Assembly: GCA_035556075.1 (NCBI GenBank) | Contig: DATMFQ010000014.1 | Coordinates: 1 to 64,000 of the forward strand | Direction of reading: 5' to 3' | Length of the DNA stretch: 64,000 bases | Source: 73-13 sp035556075 | GTDB lineage: Bacteria; Actinomycetota; Actinomycetes; Actinomycetales; Microbacteriaceae | Shown: piece after piece, positions 33,792 to 41,887 of the stretch | Layout of the letters: every line of letters starts with the position of its first letter | How positions within the stretch are numbered: position 1 is the stretch's first letter | Notes under the pieces: model-generated | Database searches by the model: none | Told to the model about the DNA's origin: nothing | What the model saw: only the letters and a program-made list of their open reading frames with translations | Program-made: the position numbers and the translations under genes

Positions 33792-34729
33792 GGGTCGATC
33801 TGCCGAACACGACAGTCGCGGGCATCTCGCGCGAGCTCGTCCGGATCCGGGAGGAGGGGGGCGCGGTCGCCCTCGGCCGGGTGCTCACCCTCATCATCCT
33901 CACGAGCCCGGCCGAAGCCGAGTTGGCCATCGACGCGGCGAACGCGGCGAGCCGGGAGCACCCGATGCGCGTGCTCGTCCTCGTCGACGCGGACGAGCAC
34001 CCGACCGGCGCCTCGCGGCTCGACGCGGAGATCCGGGTGGGCGGCGACGCGGGCGCGAGCGAGGTGATCGTGCTGCGGCCGCATGGTGATGCCGCCCACG
34101 ACCCCGAATCGCTCGTCACCGGACTCCTGCTCCCGGACGCCCCCATCGTTGCCTGGTGGTCGGCCGAGCGCCCCGAGCACATCGCTGCCTCCCCGATCGG
34201 ACGCATCGCGACCCGGCGCATCACCGATGTGCGCTCGACCGGCGGCACCGGCGACACGCTCAGCGAACTCGCCGACCACTTCACCCGTGGCGACACCGAC
34301 CTCGCGTGGACGCGAATCACCCTCTGGCGCTCGCAGCTGGCCGCCGTCCTCGACCAGCCACCGTATGAGCCGGTCGAGCGGATCGAGGTCGTCGGGGCGA
34401 CCGACTCCCCCTCCGCCGTGCTGCTCGCCGCCTGGCTTGGCCTGCAGCTCGACGCACCAGTCGACCTCCGCACCCCGCACACGCTCGCCGACGGCTTCGG
34501 CGTCGCATCAGTCCGGCTCGATCGCTCGAGCGGCCCGGTCACGCTGACGCGCATCACCGAGGTCGCTGCCGAGCTCCGCCAGCCCGCGCAGCCCATTCAC
34601 GAGGTCGCGCTGCCGCTGCGCACGATGCAGGAGTGCCTCGCCGAAGAGCTGCGGCGCCTGGACCCCGACGAGCTCTACGAGCGGGTGCTGACCCTCGGAC
34701 TCGCCAGGACGCGTACGGTGGAGTCGTGA
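33788..34729 (+). CDS. opcA: glucose-6-phosphate dehydrogenase assembly protein OpcA
   Basis: The 313-residue protein matches OpcA, which in actinobacteria and cyanobacteria binds G6PDH and affects its assembly or redox activation. Conserved parts are the N-terminal MRVDLPNTTVAGI, GRVLTLIILT, LLLPDAPIVAWW near residues 115-126 and the ITLWRSQLAAVLD block. Cyanobacterial redox cysteines are not evident: the only Cys I see is near the C-terminus. It is coupled to zwf by ATGA and to pgl by GTGA. Confidence 0.93.
   Translation: MRVDLPNTTVAGISRELVRIREEGGAVALGRVLTLIILTSPAEAELAIDAANAASREHPMRVLVLVDADEHPTGASRLDAEIRVGGDAGASEVIVLRPHGDAAHDPESLVTGLLLPDAPIVAWWSAERPEHIAASPIGRIATRRITDVRSTGGTGDTLSELADHFTRGDTDLAWTRITLWRSQLAAVLDQPPYEPVERIEVVGATDSPSAVLLAAWLGLQLDAPVDLRTPHTLADGFGVASVRLDRSSGPVTLTRITEVAAELRQPAQPIHEVALPLRTMQECLAEELRRLDPDELYERVLTLGLARTRTVES
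34714..34719 (+). promoter_or_regulatory. possible internal -10 box before pgl
   Basis: TACGGT lies 6 bases before the pgl GTG, inside the end of opcA. The spacing is that of the leaderless promoters here, so pgl may also be made from its own transcript. Confidence 0.35.
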
Positions 34730-35517
34730 GCAACGAGCCCCGGGTGATCGTCCACCCCGACGTCGACGTGCTGCTGCGCGCGCACGCCAATCGCTTTCTC
34801 GCCCGTGCCCAGCACGTCGTCGAGGAGTTCGGCGAGTTCACCGTCGCGCTCACCGGCGGCATCCTCGGCATCGCATCGCTCGTGGCCCTCCGCGAGCACC
34901 CGGACTGTCAGCGGCTCGACTGGTCGCGGGTCAACGTGTGGTGGGGCGACGAGCGATGGGTCCCCCGCGACCACCCCGACCGGAATGCGCTGCAGGCACG
35001 TCACGCGCTCCTCGACCACGTCCCCGTCGACCCCGAGCGGGTCCACGAGTTCCCCGCCGCCGACGACGGCATCAGCCTCGACGAGGCCGCGGACCGCTAT
35101 GCGAAGCAGCTCATCGCCGCGGCCCCACTCGGTCAGGCGCTCCCCGCATTCGATGTCATCTTCCTGGGGGTCGGCCCCGATGGACACGTGGCCTCGATGT
35201 TCCCCGGCAGCGAGGCGATCCGTGAGCGCACGAAGACGGTGCTGCCGGTGCGCAATTCGCCGAAGCCACCCCCCGAGCGACTGACGCTGACGCTCCCGGT
35301 CATCAACTCGGCCGCCCGCGTGATCGTGCTGCTCGCGGGTGCGGAGAAGGCCGGCGCGCTCGGGCTCGGGCTCGCCGGCGCGAGCGTCGACGAGGTGCCG
35401 CTCGCGGGTGTCCTCGGTCGGCGCAGCACGCTCTTCCACGTCGATGCGGCCGCCGCCGAGCAGGTGCCGCCGTCGCTCATCGAGGGCGAGCAGTATTGGA
35501 CCGCCTCGGACGGCTGA
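34726..35517 (+). CDS. pgl: 6-phosphogluconolactonase
   Basis: The 263-residue protein is of the DevB/NagB-like lactonase type, hydrolysing 6-phosphogluconolactone made by Zwf. Conserved blocks are VALTGG near residues 38-43, VNVWWGDERWVPRDHPDRN near 71-89, and FLGVGPDGHVASMFPGS near 146-162. The GTG overlaps the opcA stop. It is the last gene of the operon and converges on rbpA with one base between them. Confidence 0.95.
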   Translation: MSNEPRVIVHPDVDVLLRAHANRFLARAQHVVEEFGEFTVALTGGILGIASLVALREHPDCQRLDWSRVNVWWGDERWVPRDHPDRNALQARHALLDHVPVDPERVHEFPAADDGISLDEAADRYAKQLIAAAPLGQALPAFDVIFLGVGPDGHVASMFPGSEAIRERTKTVLPVRNSPKPPPERLTLTLPVINSAARVIVLLAGAEKAGALGLGLAGASVDEVPLAGVLGRRSTLFHVDAAAAEQVPPSLIEGEQYWTASDG

Positions 35518-35518
35518 A

Positions 35519-35875
35519 TCAGACGCCGCCGCGCCGCGCCCGGACCTGGTCGAGCGCCGCCGCGAGGATCTCGGCCGCCTCCTGGTCGCTGCGCCGCTCC
35601 TTGACATAGGCGAGGTGGGTCTTGTACGGCTCGTTCTTCGCGAGTGCCGGAGGATTGTCGCGATCACGCCCGGCCGGCAGTCCGCTCATCGGCGAGTCGA
35701 TCGTCTCCGGCAGCTCCTCGTCCGGGAGGTCGGCCGCGAAGTAGCGGACCGTCTCATTGCCGAGTGCGTCCCAGTACGACACGGCGCGACGCGCCGCCGT
35801 GATACCTCGGTCCTGCTCCCCCATCGGTCCTGACCCGACACGCGAGCCACGAATCGCACTGCCCCCGATTGCCAA
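35519..35875 (-). CDS. rbpA: RNA polymerase-binding protein RbpA
   Basis: The 118-residue protein binds the housekeeping sigma factor and RNA polymerase and stabilises the open complex. The N-terminal tail GGSAIRGSRVGSGPMG, the core, and the sigma-interaction region EPYKTHLAYVKERRSD near 83-98 are present. The Cys/His zinc ligands of the Streptomyces protein are replaced (YWDALGNE, TIDSPMSG), so it cannot form that zinc site. The start is a TTG with AAAGGGGG 6-7 bases upstream. It forms the 3' end of the gap-pgk-tpiA-secG-rbpA row. Confidence 0.95.
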   Translation of the reverse strand: MAIGGSAIRGSRVGSGPMGEQDRGITAARRAVSYWDALGNETVRYFAADLPDEELPETIDSPMSGLPAGRDRDNPPALAKNEPYKTHLAYVKERRSDQEAAEILAAALDQVRARRGGV

Positions 35876-35926
35876 CGGAGCCCCCTTTGGTTCCTGTGGT
35901 GATGACCCTAGTGCGGTGCCGCGGAC

Positions 35927-36175
35927 TCAGCCGACGGCAAACTTGGTGACGACCCCGAGCACGACGATGGACACGATCCAGACGAGGCCGAGCAGGATCG
36001 TCACGCGGTTGAGATTGCGCTCCGCGACACCCGAGGAGCCCAGGCTCGACGTGACGCCGCCCCCGAACATGTCGGAGAGCCCACCACCGCGGCCCTTGTG
36101 CAGCAGGATCATGAGGGTGAGGAGGAGACTCGTCACCCCCAGCAGGATCTGAAGCACGACTTGCAGGACACCCAT
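35927..36175 (-). CDS. secG: preprotein translocase subunit SecG
   Basis: The 82-residue protein has two membrane spans (about 5-24 and 58-78) separated by a Gly-rich loop with GRGGGLSDMFGGGVTSSLGSSG, the classic SecG signature. It joins SecY and SecE in the export channel. TAAGCT lies 8 bases before the ATG, so it may have its own leaderless promoter besides read-through from tpiA, 16 bases upstream. Confidence 0.95.
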   Translation of the reverse strand: MGVLQVVLQILLGVTSLLLTLMILLHKGRGGGLSDMFGGGVTSSLGSSGVAERNLNRVTILLGLVWIVSIVVLGVVTKFAVG

Positions 36176-36191
36176 AGTTGTCTAGCTTACT

Positions 36192-37001
36192 TCAGACACC
36201 GACATGCTTTTGAAAGCGCGCGATCGCGGCGAATTCGCTCGCGTCAAGGCTGGCGCCGCCGACGAGCGCCCCGTCGAGGTCGCTCTCGCGGAGGAATGCG
36301 GCGATATTGCCCGAATTGACCGATCCGCCGTACAGCACGCGCGTCGCACCCGCCGCCTCGGCGCCGAGCAGCTCGGCCGTCAGTGCCCGCAGCGCCGCCG
36401 CGACCTCCTGCGCCTGCTCCGGCGACGCGGCATGACCAGAACCGATCGCCCAGACCGGTTCATAGGCGACGACGAGCTCCGCGTCCGGTGCCGTGGTCCG
36501 CACCGCCTCGAGCACGGCCCGCAGCTGCGCGAGCGGCATCGCCGCGGCACCGTGCACGGCGAGGTCCTCGGCGGTCTCCCCGACACACACGATGGGGACG
36601 AGGCCGTGGCGAAGCGCCGCGAGCGTCTTCGCCGCCACCGTCTCGTCCGTCTCCCCGTGGTGCGTGCGCCGCTCCGAGTGGCCGACGAGCACATAGCGGC
36701 ATTCGAGCGCCTTCAGGAATGCGCCGCTCACCTCACCCGTGTACGCGCCGGCATCGTGGACCGAGAGGTCCTGCGCCCCAAAGCGCAGCTCACGCAGCGC
36801 CTTCTCCCCCGCCACCACATTCTGCACGGAGCGCAGATCGGTGAACGGCGGCAGCACGACGACCTCGGCGCCGTCCACACCGTAGGAGTGCCTGGCATCC
36901 TGCAGGGTGTAGCCGAGCTTTTGCACGACGGCGATCGCCTGGAAGTGGTCGAGATGCATCTTCCAGTTCCCGACGATGAGCGGGATGCGGGTCAGTGCCA
37001 T
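36192..37001 (-). CDS. tpiA: triosephosphate isomerase
   Basis: The 269-residue TIM-barrel enzyme interconverts dihydroxyacetone phosphate and glyceraldehyde-3-phosphate. Catalytic residues are Lys14 in GNWKMH, His108 in LVGHSERR and Glu181 in VVAYEPVWAIG; LYGGSVNS closes the phosphate site. Its start overlaps the end of pgk by 10 bases. It is slightly longer than the common 250 residues. Confidence 0.97.
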   Translation of the reverse strand: MALTRIPLIVGNWKMHLDHFQAIAVVQKLGYTLQDARHSYGVDGAEVVVLPPFTDLRSVQNVVAGEKALRELRFGAQDLSVHDAGAYTGEVSGAFLKALECRYVLVGHSERRTHHGETDETVAAKTLAALRHGLVPIVCVGETAEDLAVHGAAAMPLAQLRAVLEAVRTTAPDAELVVAYEPVWAIGSGHAASPEQAQEVAAALRALTAELLGAEAAGATRVLYGGSVNSGNIAAFLRESDLDGALVGGASLDASEFAAIARFQKHVGV

Positions 37002-38200
37002 CCGAGCACCTCCAGCCCCGGCAGCGTCTTGCCCTCGAGGAATTCGAGGCTCGCGCCCCCGCCCGTGGAGATGTGACCGAACTCGTGGTCGGCGAAGCCG
37101 AGCAGCCGCACGGCCGCCGCGGAGTCGCCGCCGCCGACGACCGAGAACCCGCTCGTCGAGGCGAGCGCCTGTGCCACGGCCCTGGTCCCGCCGGCGAACG
37201 AGGGGAACTCATAGACGCCCATCGGTCCGTTCCAGAAGACCGTCGCGGCCGCACCAATGACCTCGGCGAATCGCGCGGCGGCATCGGGACCGATGTCGAG
37301 GCCGATGCCGTCCGCACCGAATCGGCTCGCCTGGATCGCTTCAGCATCGACGATCTGAAAGTCCGCGTCGGCGGCGAAGCTCGCGGCGACGATGATGTCG
37401 CTCGGCAGCTCGATGCGCACGCCCCGCTCCGCCGCCTGGGCGAGGTAGCCGCGCACGGCGGGGATCTGGTCCTCCTCGAGGAGGCTCGCGGCGACCTGAT
37501 GGCCTTGCGCCGCGAGGAAGGTGAAGACCATGCCGCCGCCGATGACGAGCGTGTTGACCCGCGGCAGCAGCGCCTCGATGACGGCGAGCTTGTCCGACAC
37601 CTTCGACCCGCCGAGCACGACCGTGTAGGGGCGCTCGGGCGAGGCCGTCAGTCGCTCGAGCACCTCGACCTCGCGCTCGATGAGCAGCCCGGCCGCGCTC
37701 GGCAGCAGCGTCGGCAGCTCGGTGACGCTCGCCTGCTGCCGGTGCACGACCCCGAATCCGTCGCCGACGTAGGCATCCGCCAGCGCACTGAGCCGATCGG
37801 CGAAGGCACGCCGCTCAGCCGAATCCTTCGACGTCTCCCCCGGCTCGAACCGCAGGTTCTCCAGCAGCAGGACCTCACCGGGCTGCAACTCGTCGGCCGT
37901 CGCCCGCCCCGCCGCCACACTCGGCGCGAAACCGACCTCGATCTCGAGCAGCTCCCCGAGCCGACGAGCAACCGGTTCGAGGCTGTACCGGGGGTCGGGC
38001 GCGCCGCCGGGTCGGCCGAGGTGCGAGCCGATGACGAGGCTCGCCCCGGCCGCCAGGAGCGTCTCGAGCGTCGGGAGTGTGGCCCGCAGTCGCCCGTCGT
38101 CGGTGATGCGCCCGCCGTCCATGGGGACGTTGAAGTCCCCGCGGACGAAGACGCGTCGGCCGTCGATCGGTCCCAGCGAGGAGATGCTGCGCAGCGTCAT
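36992..38200 (-). CDS. pgk: phosphoglycerate kinase
   Basis: The 402-residue two-domain kinase makes ATP from 1,3-bisphosphoglycerate. The N-domain starts with VFVRGDFNVPMDGGRI near 19-34 and has SHLGRP. The C-domain has VVLGGSKVSDKLAVIEAL, and the nucleotide region FWNGPMGVYE and VGGGDSAAAV. It lies between gap and tpiA in the usual actinobacterial order, 34 bases after gap. Confidence 0.97.
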   Translation of the reverse strand: MTLRSISSLGPIDGRRVFVRGDFNVPMDGGRITDDGRLRATLPTLETLLAAGASLVIGSHLGRPGGAPDPRYSLEPVARRLGELLEIEVGFAPSVAAGRATADELQPGEVLLLENLRFEPGETSKDSAERRAFADRLSALADAYVGDGFGVVHRQQASVTELPTLLPSAAGLLIEREVEVLERLTASPERPYTVVLGGSKVSDKLAVIEALLPRVNTLVIGGGMVFTFLAAQGHQVAASLLEEDQIPAVRGYLAQAAERGVRIELPSDIIVAASFAADADFQIVDAEAIQASRFGADGIGLDIGPDAAARFAEVIGAAATVFWNGPMGVYEFPSFAGGTRAVAQALASTSGFSVVGGGDSAAAVRLLGFADHEFGHISTGGGASLEFLEGKTLPGLEVLGWH

Positions 38201-38234
38201 GCCTGTGGTCGGTCCTTTGCTTGAGTGTCTGCTC

Positions 38235-39242
38235 TTACAGTCGCGCGGCGACGTACTCGGTCATGTCGACGAGCCGGTTCGCGTAGCCCCACTCGTTGTC
38301 GTACCAGCCAAAGAGCTTGACCGTCCGGCCGAGCACCCGCAGCAGGTCGCCATCGACGATGGAGGAATGCGCGTCACCGACGATGTCGCTCGAGACGATC
38401 TCATCGTCCGTGTACCGCAAGATGCCCTTGAGCGGCCCCGCGGCGGCGCGCCGATACGCGTCCTTCACCTCGTCGAGAGTCACGTCGCGTGCCGCGGTGA
38501 CCGTGAGGTCGGTGATGGAGCCGTTCGCGACCGGGACGCGGAGGGCGACACCATCGAGGTGCCCCTGCAGCTCCGGCAGCACGAGCCCGATCGAGCGCGC
38601 CGCGCCCGTCGACGTGGGGATGATGTTGGCCGCTGCCGCCCGTGCCCGGCGGAGGTCGCGGTGCGGTCCGTCCTGCAGGTTCTGGTCGGCGGTGTAGGCG
38701 TGGACCGTCGTCATCATGCCGCTGACGATGCCGAACTCGTCGTGGAACACCTTTGCGAGCGGCGCCATGCAGTTGGTCGTGCAGGACGAGTTCGAGATGA
38801 CGTGGTGGGTCGCCGGGTCGTAGCGGTGTTCGTTGACGCCGAGCACGAAGGTGCCGTCCTCGCCGGTCGCCGGCGCCGAGATGATCACCTTGCGCGCCCC
38901 GCCCGCGTCGATGTGGGCGCGGGCCGCGTCCGCCTTCGTGAAGCGCCCGGTGGACTCCACGACGATATCGACGCCGAGGTCCGCCCAGGGCAGCAGGGCT
39001 GGGTCACGCTGCTCGAAGGTCCGAATGCGGTGCCCATTGACCGTGATCGACTCGTCGTCGTGCTCGATCGTCCCAGGGAAAGAGCCGAGCACGGTGTCGT
39101 ACTTGAGCAGGTGCGCGAGCGTGCGGTTGTCGGTGAGGTCGTTGACCGCAACGATCTCGAGGTCCGTGCCCTGCGTGAAGTGCGCGCGGAGGACGTTGCG
39201 TCCGATACGGCCGAACCCGTTGATGCCGACCTTGATGGCCAT
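38235..39242 (-). CDS. gap: glyceraldehyde-3-phosphate dehydrogenase
   Basis: The 335-residue NAD-dependent enzyme has the Rossmann start KVGINGFGRIGRNVLRA and the active-site SNSSCTTNCMAP with nucleophile Cys154. Asp35 in the VAVNDLTD segment fits NAD preference. GGAG precedes the ATG. The 108-base gap back to sodA has no obvious -10 box, so its promoter is unclear; some transcription may come from sodA. Confidence 0.97.
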   Translation of the reverse strand: MAIKVGINGFGRIGRNVLRAHFTQGTDLEIVAVNDLTDNRTLAHLLKYDTVLGSFPGTIEHDDESITVNGHRIRTFEQRDPALLPWADLGVDIVVESTGRFTKADAARAHIDAGGARKVIISAPATGEDGTFVLGVNEHRYDPATHHVISNSSCTTNCMAPLAKVFHDEFGIVSGMMTTVHAYTADQNLQDGPHRDLRRARAAAANIIPTSTGAARSIGLVLPELQGHLDGVALRVPVANGSITDLTVTAARDVTLDEVKDAYRRAAAGPLKGILRYTDDEIVSSDIVGDAHSSIVDGDLLRVLGRTVKLFGWYDNEWGYANRLVDMTEYVAARL

Positions 39243-39327
39243 GTGCGCTCCAATGCAGTTCGTGGTGGTGGGAAATCCGGAGCTGGGAACCGCAGAGGCG
39301 CGGCGGCTGGCCTCCGAACCGTTGCCG

Positions 39328-39341
39328 CCGCACGCCTGCGG
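39328..39341. terminator. small GC hairpin after sodA, possible weak terminator
   Basis: A 5-bp perfect stem (CCGCA/TGCGG) with a 4-base loop lies just past the sodA stop. There is no T-run, so termination would be partial at best. Confidence 0.25.
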
Positions 39342-39350
39342 TGTGTGGGC

Positions 39351-39971
39351 TTAGACGAGCAGGCCCGGTGTCTTGTCGATCGCGTTCGCCAGCCGCGACT
39401 GGACGTTCGCCCAGTCGACGATGTTCCAGAAGGCCTTGACGTAGTCGCCGCGGACGTTCTTGTAGTCGAGGTAGTACGCGTGCTCCCACACGTCGAGGAG
39501 GAGCAGGGGGACGGTGCCCGCGGCGAACTGCGACTGCTGGTCGAAGAACTGCTGGATGATGACGTTGCCGCCGATCGAGTCGTAGAAGAGCCCAGCCCAG
39601 CCCGAGCCCTGGACGCCCAGCGCTGCCGCGGTGAAGTGCGCCTGGAACTTATCGAAGGAGCCGAAGTGGTCGTCGATGGCGGACGCGAGGTCCCCCGTGG
39701 GCTTGTCGCCACCGTCCGGGGACATGTTCGTCCAGAAGATCGAGTGGTTCGTGTGACCACCGAGGTTGAAGGCGAGGTCCTTCTCGAGCTTGTTGACGTT
39801 CGCGAAGTCGCCCGACTCGCGTGCCGCGGCGAGCCCGGCAAGCGCCGCATTCGCGCCGCTCACATACGCCGCATGGTGCTTGCTGTGGTGCAGCTCCATG
39901 ATCGTCGCACTGATGTGCGGTTCGAGTGCCGCATAGTCGTATGCGAGCTCCGGCAGGGTGTATTCAGCCAT
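39351..39971 (-). CDS. sodA: superoxide dismutase (Fe/Mn family, probably Mn)
   Basis: The 206-residue enzyme converts superoxide to oxygen and peroxide. Metal ligands are H28, H76, D160 and H164 (in LDVWEHAYY), with YKNVRGDYVKAFWNIVDW following. The inner-sphere pattern fits Mn use, though metal choice is not certain from sequence. A GGAGG ribosome site precedes the ATG. The -10 TAGACT lies over the stop codon of whiA. Its insertion between whiA and gap is a local feature of the usual gene row. Confidence 0.95.
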   Translation of the reverse strand: MAEYTLPELAYDYAALEPHISATIMELHHSKHHAAYVSGANAALAGLAAARESGDFANVNKLEKDLAFNLGGHTNHSIFWTNMSPDGGDKPTGDLASAIDDHFGSFDKFQAHFTAAALGVQGSGWAGLFYDSIGGNVIIQQFFDQQSQFAAGTVPLLLLDVWEHAYYLDYKNVRGDYVKAFWNIVDWANVQSRLANAIDKTPGLLV

Positions 39972-40007
39972 GATTGGCCTCCATTCTGCGTCGATCGAGA
40001 CGCGTCC

Positions 40008-40013
40008 AGTCTA
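40008..40013 (-). promoter_or_regulatory. -10 box of sodA overlapping the whiA stop
   Basis: TAGACT on the minus strand begins with the TAG that ends whiA. It gives a leader of about 30 bases with a good ribosome site. Confidence 0.5.
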
Positions 40014-40988
40014 GTTGTCGGGGTCCGACGGGACGCTGGCCTCGGTCCCGGGGATGCCCTGCTCGACCGCGACCTTGTCGGCCATCGCGAGCAGGCGACG
40101 AATGCGACCGGCGACCGCGTCCTTCGTCATCGGCGGGTCGGCGTGGTGGCCGAGCTCGTCGAGGCTCGCCTCCCGGTGGGTGAGCCGGAGCTCACCCGCA
40201 TAGGCGAGGTGGGGCGGGATGTCGGGGCCGAGGATCTCAAGCGCGCGTTCAACGCGCGCGCACGCGGCGACGGCAGCCTGCGCGGAGCGCCGGAGGTTCG
40301 CGTCGTCGAAGTTGACGAGCCGGTTGGTATTGGCTCGCACCTCCCGGACACTGCGCTGCGACTCCCAGTCGGCGAGCGTCCGCGCGCCCCCCATGCGTCC
40401 AATGAGCCGACCGATCGCCTCGCCCTCGCGCACGAGGACGCGCGGCTGGCCACGGACGTCGCGGGCCTTCGCGGAGACGCCGAGGCGGCCCGCTGCACCG
40501 ACGAGCGCCATCGCCGACTCCGGCGTCGGGCAGCCGACCTCGAGGGCCGCAGAACGCCCCGGGTCGGTCAGCGTGCCGGCCGCGAGGAATGCGCCGCGCC
40601 AGATCGCCGCAAGCTCGGCCGCGTTCCCGGTCGTCAGCCGATTCGGCAGGCCACGAATGGGTCGCCGCCGCTGGTCGAGCAGCCCGGTCTGCCGAGCGAG
40701 CGTCTCGCCGTCCTCGACGACGCGCACAAGATGCCGCTCAGGCTTGCCGACGCCGCCCGCCGGCAGCGTGCCGCGCTGCGGACGGATCCCGTAGATGGTC
40801 GCGATCTCCCCCGCGACGCGATCGGCCAGCGCCGCGGAGTCGAGGTCGACCTCGACGGCGATCCGGCCGGAGATGGTGTGCAGGCCGCCGGCGAATCGCA
40901 GCAGGGAGGCCAGCTCCGCCGCACGGATCGGGGTCGTCAGCAATGGCAGCGCCAGGAGCTCCGCCTTGAGGCGATCCGTCAGTGTCAC
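40011..40988 (-). CDS. whiA: DNA-binding regulator WhiA
   Basis: The 325-residue protein has the WhiA layout: an N-terminal domain related to LAGLIDADG homing endonucleases but without nuclease residues (IWRGAFLAAGTL region near 130-142) and a C-terminal helix-turn-helix (LTHREASLDELGHHADPPMTKDAVAGRIRRL near 279-308). In actinobacteria WhiA controls cell division genes. GTG at 40988 has GGAAGGGAA upstream and lies next to the rapZ stop, the standard rapZ-whiA pair. Confidence 0.95.
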   Translation of the reverse strand: MTLTDRLKAELLALPLLTTPIRAAELASLLRFAGGLHTISGRIAVEVDLDSAALADRVAGEIATIYGIRPQRGTLPAGGVGKPERHLVRVVEDGETLARQTGLLDQRRRPIRGLPNRLTTGNAAELAAIWRGAFLAAGTLTDPGRSAALEVGCPTPESAMALVGAAGRLGVSAKARDVRGQPRVLVREGEAIGRLIGRMGGARTLADWESQRSVREVRANTNRLVNFDDANLRRSAQAAVAACARVERALEILGPDIPPHLAYAGELRLTHREASLDELGHHADPPMTKDAVAGRIRRLLAMADKVAVEQGIPGTEASVPSDPDN

Positions 40989-40989
40989 G

Positions 40990-41871
40990 TCATTCCCTTC
41001 CAAGGTCCCGATGGCGGACCGTGATCGCGATCCCAGGGATCGCACCGAGTCGCTCGGCGAGTCGTTGGGCGATCGCGACGGAGCGGTGCTTGCCGCCGGT
41101 GCAGCCGATTGCGACGGCGGCGTTGCGCTTGTTCTCCCGCTGGTAGCCGTCGATCGTCACCTCGAGCATGCGCGCATACGCATCAAGGAATTCCTCGGCG
41201 CCCTGCTGCGCGAAGACGAACTCCTGCACTCGCGCGTCCTGTCCGGTGAGAGGGCGCAGCTCGGGGGTCCAGTGCGGGTTCGGCAGGAAGCGGGCGTCCG
41301 CGACCGCGTCGACATCCGCGGGGAGCCCGTATTTGAAGCCGAAGCTCACGATGGTCAGCTGCAGTGCGGACTCGTCCCGCGAGGCGAATGCCTGCCGGAC
41401 CCGGTCGGTGAGCTGATGGACATTGAGCGACGAGGTGTCGATGACCAGGTCGCTCGACGCCCGAATGTCGGAGATCCGTGCCCGCTCGGCCCGGATGCCG
41501 TCGAGCAGCGTCCCGTCGCCCTGCAGCGGGTGCGGTCGACGCACCTGCTCGAAGCGCCGCACGAGCACCTCGTCCTCCGCATCGAGGAAGAGGGTTTGGA
41601 TGGGCAGGCGACCGTCCCGGAGCGTCGCGAGGGCGGCGGCGAGATCGTCGAGCAGACGGCCCCCGCGGATGTCGACGACGGCGGCGATGCGCGGAAACGC
41701 CGTGCCCTCCTGCGTCCCGAGGTCGAGCAGCGGCCCGAGCATGAGCGGCGGGAGATTGTCGACGACGTACCAGCCGAGGTCCTCGAGCGCGTCCGCGACC
41801 GTGGAGCGGCCCGCCCCGGACATCCCGGTGACGATGAGCAGCTCCTGGGCTTCCGGCGTGCTCGACATCAC
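40990..41871 (-). CDS. rapZ: RapZ/YvcJ-family nucleotide-binding protein
   Basis: The 293-residue protein has the P-loop GMSGAGRST at 16-24 (Arg in place of the usual Lys, as often in actinobacteria), SFGFKYGLP and the C-terminal IGCTGGKHRSVAIAQ. In enteric bacteria RapZ is an RNase adaptor for a cell-wall sRNA; in Gram-positives the role is less clear. The start is GTG 41871 or ATG 41868; TACGAT ends 5-8 bases upstream, so the rapZ-whiA transcript is probably leaderless and independent of uvrC. Confidence 0.93.
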   Translation of the reverse strand: MMSSTPEAQELLIVTGMSGAGRSTVADALEDLGWYVVDNLPPLMLGPLLDLGTQEGTAFPRIAAVVDIRGGRLLDDLAAALATLRDGRLPIQTLFLDAEDEVLVRRFEQVRRPHPLQGDGTLLDGIRAERARISDIRASSDLVIDTSSLNVHQLTDRVRQAFASRDESALQLTIVSFGFKYGLPADVDAVADARFLPNPHWTPELRPLTGQDARVQEFVFAQQGAEEFLDAYARMLEVTIDGYQRENKRNAAVAIGCTGGKHRSVAIAQRLAERLGAIPGIAITVRHRDLGRE

Positions 41872-41887
41872 GACTCATCGTATCCGG

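Noticed and set aside
38031..41024. 997-codon plus-strand open frame across gap, sodA and whiA
   Set aside because: It crosses several recognised minus-strand genes and has no domain; a GC-rich shadow.
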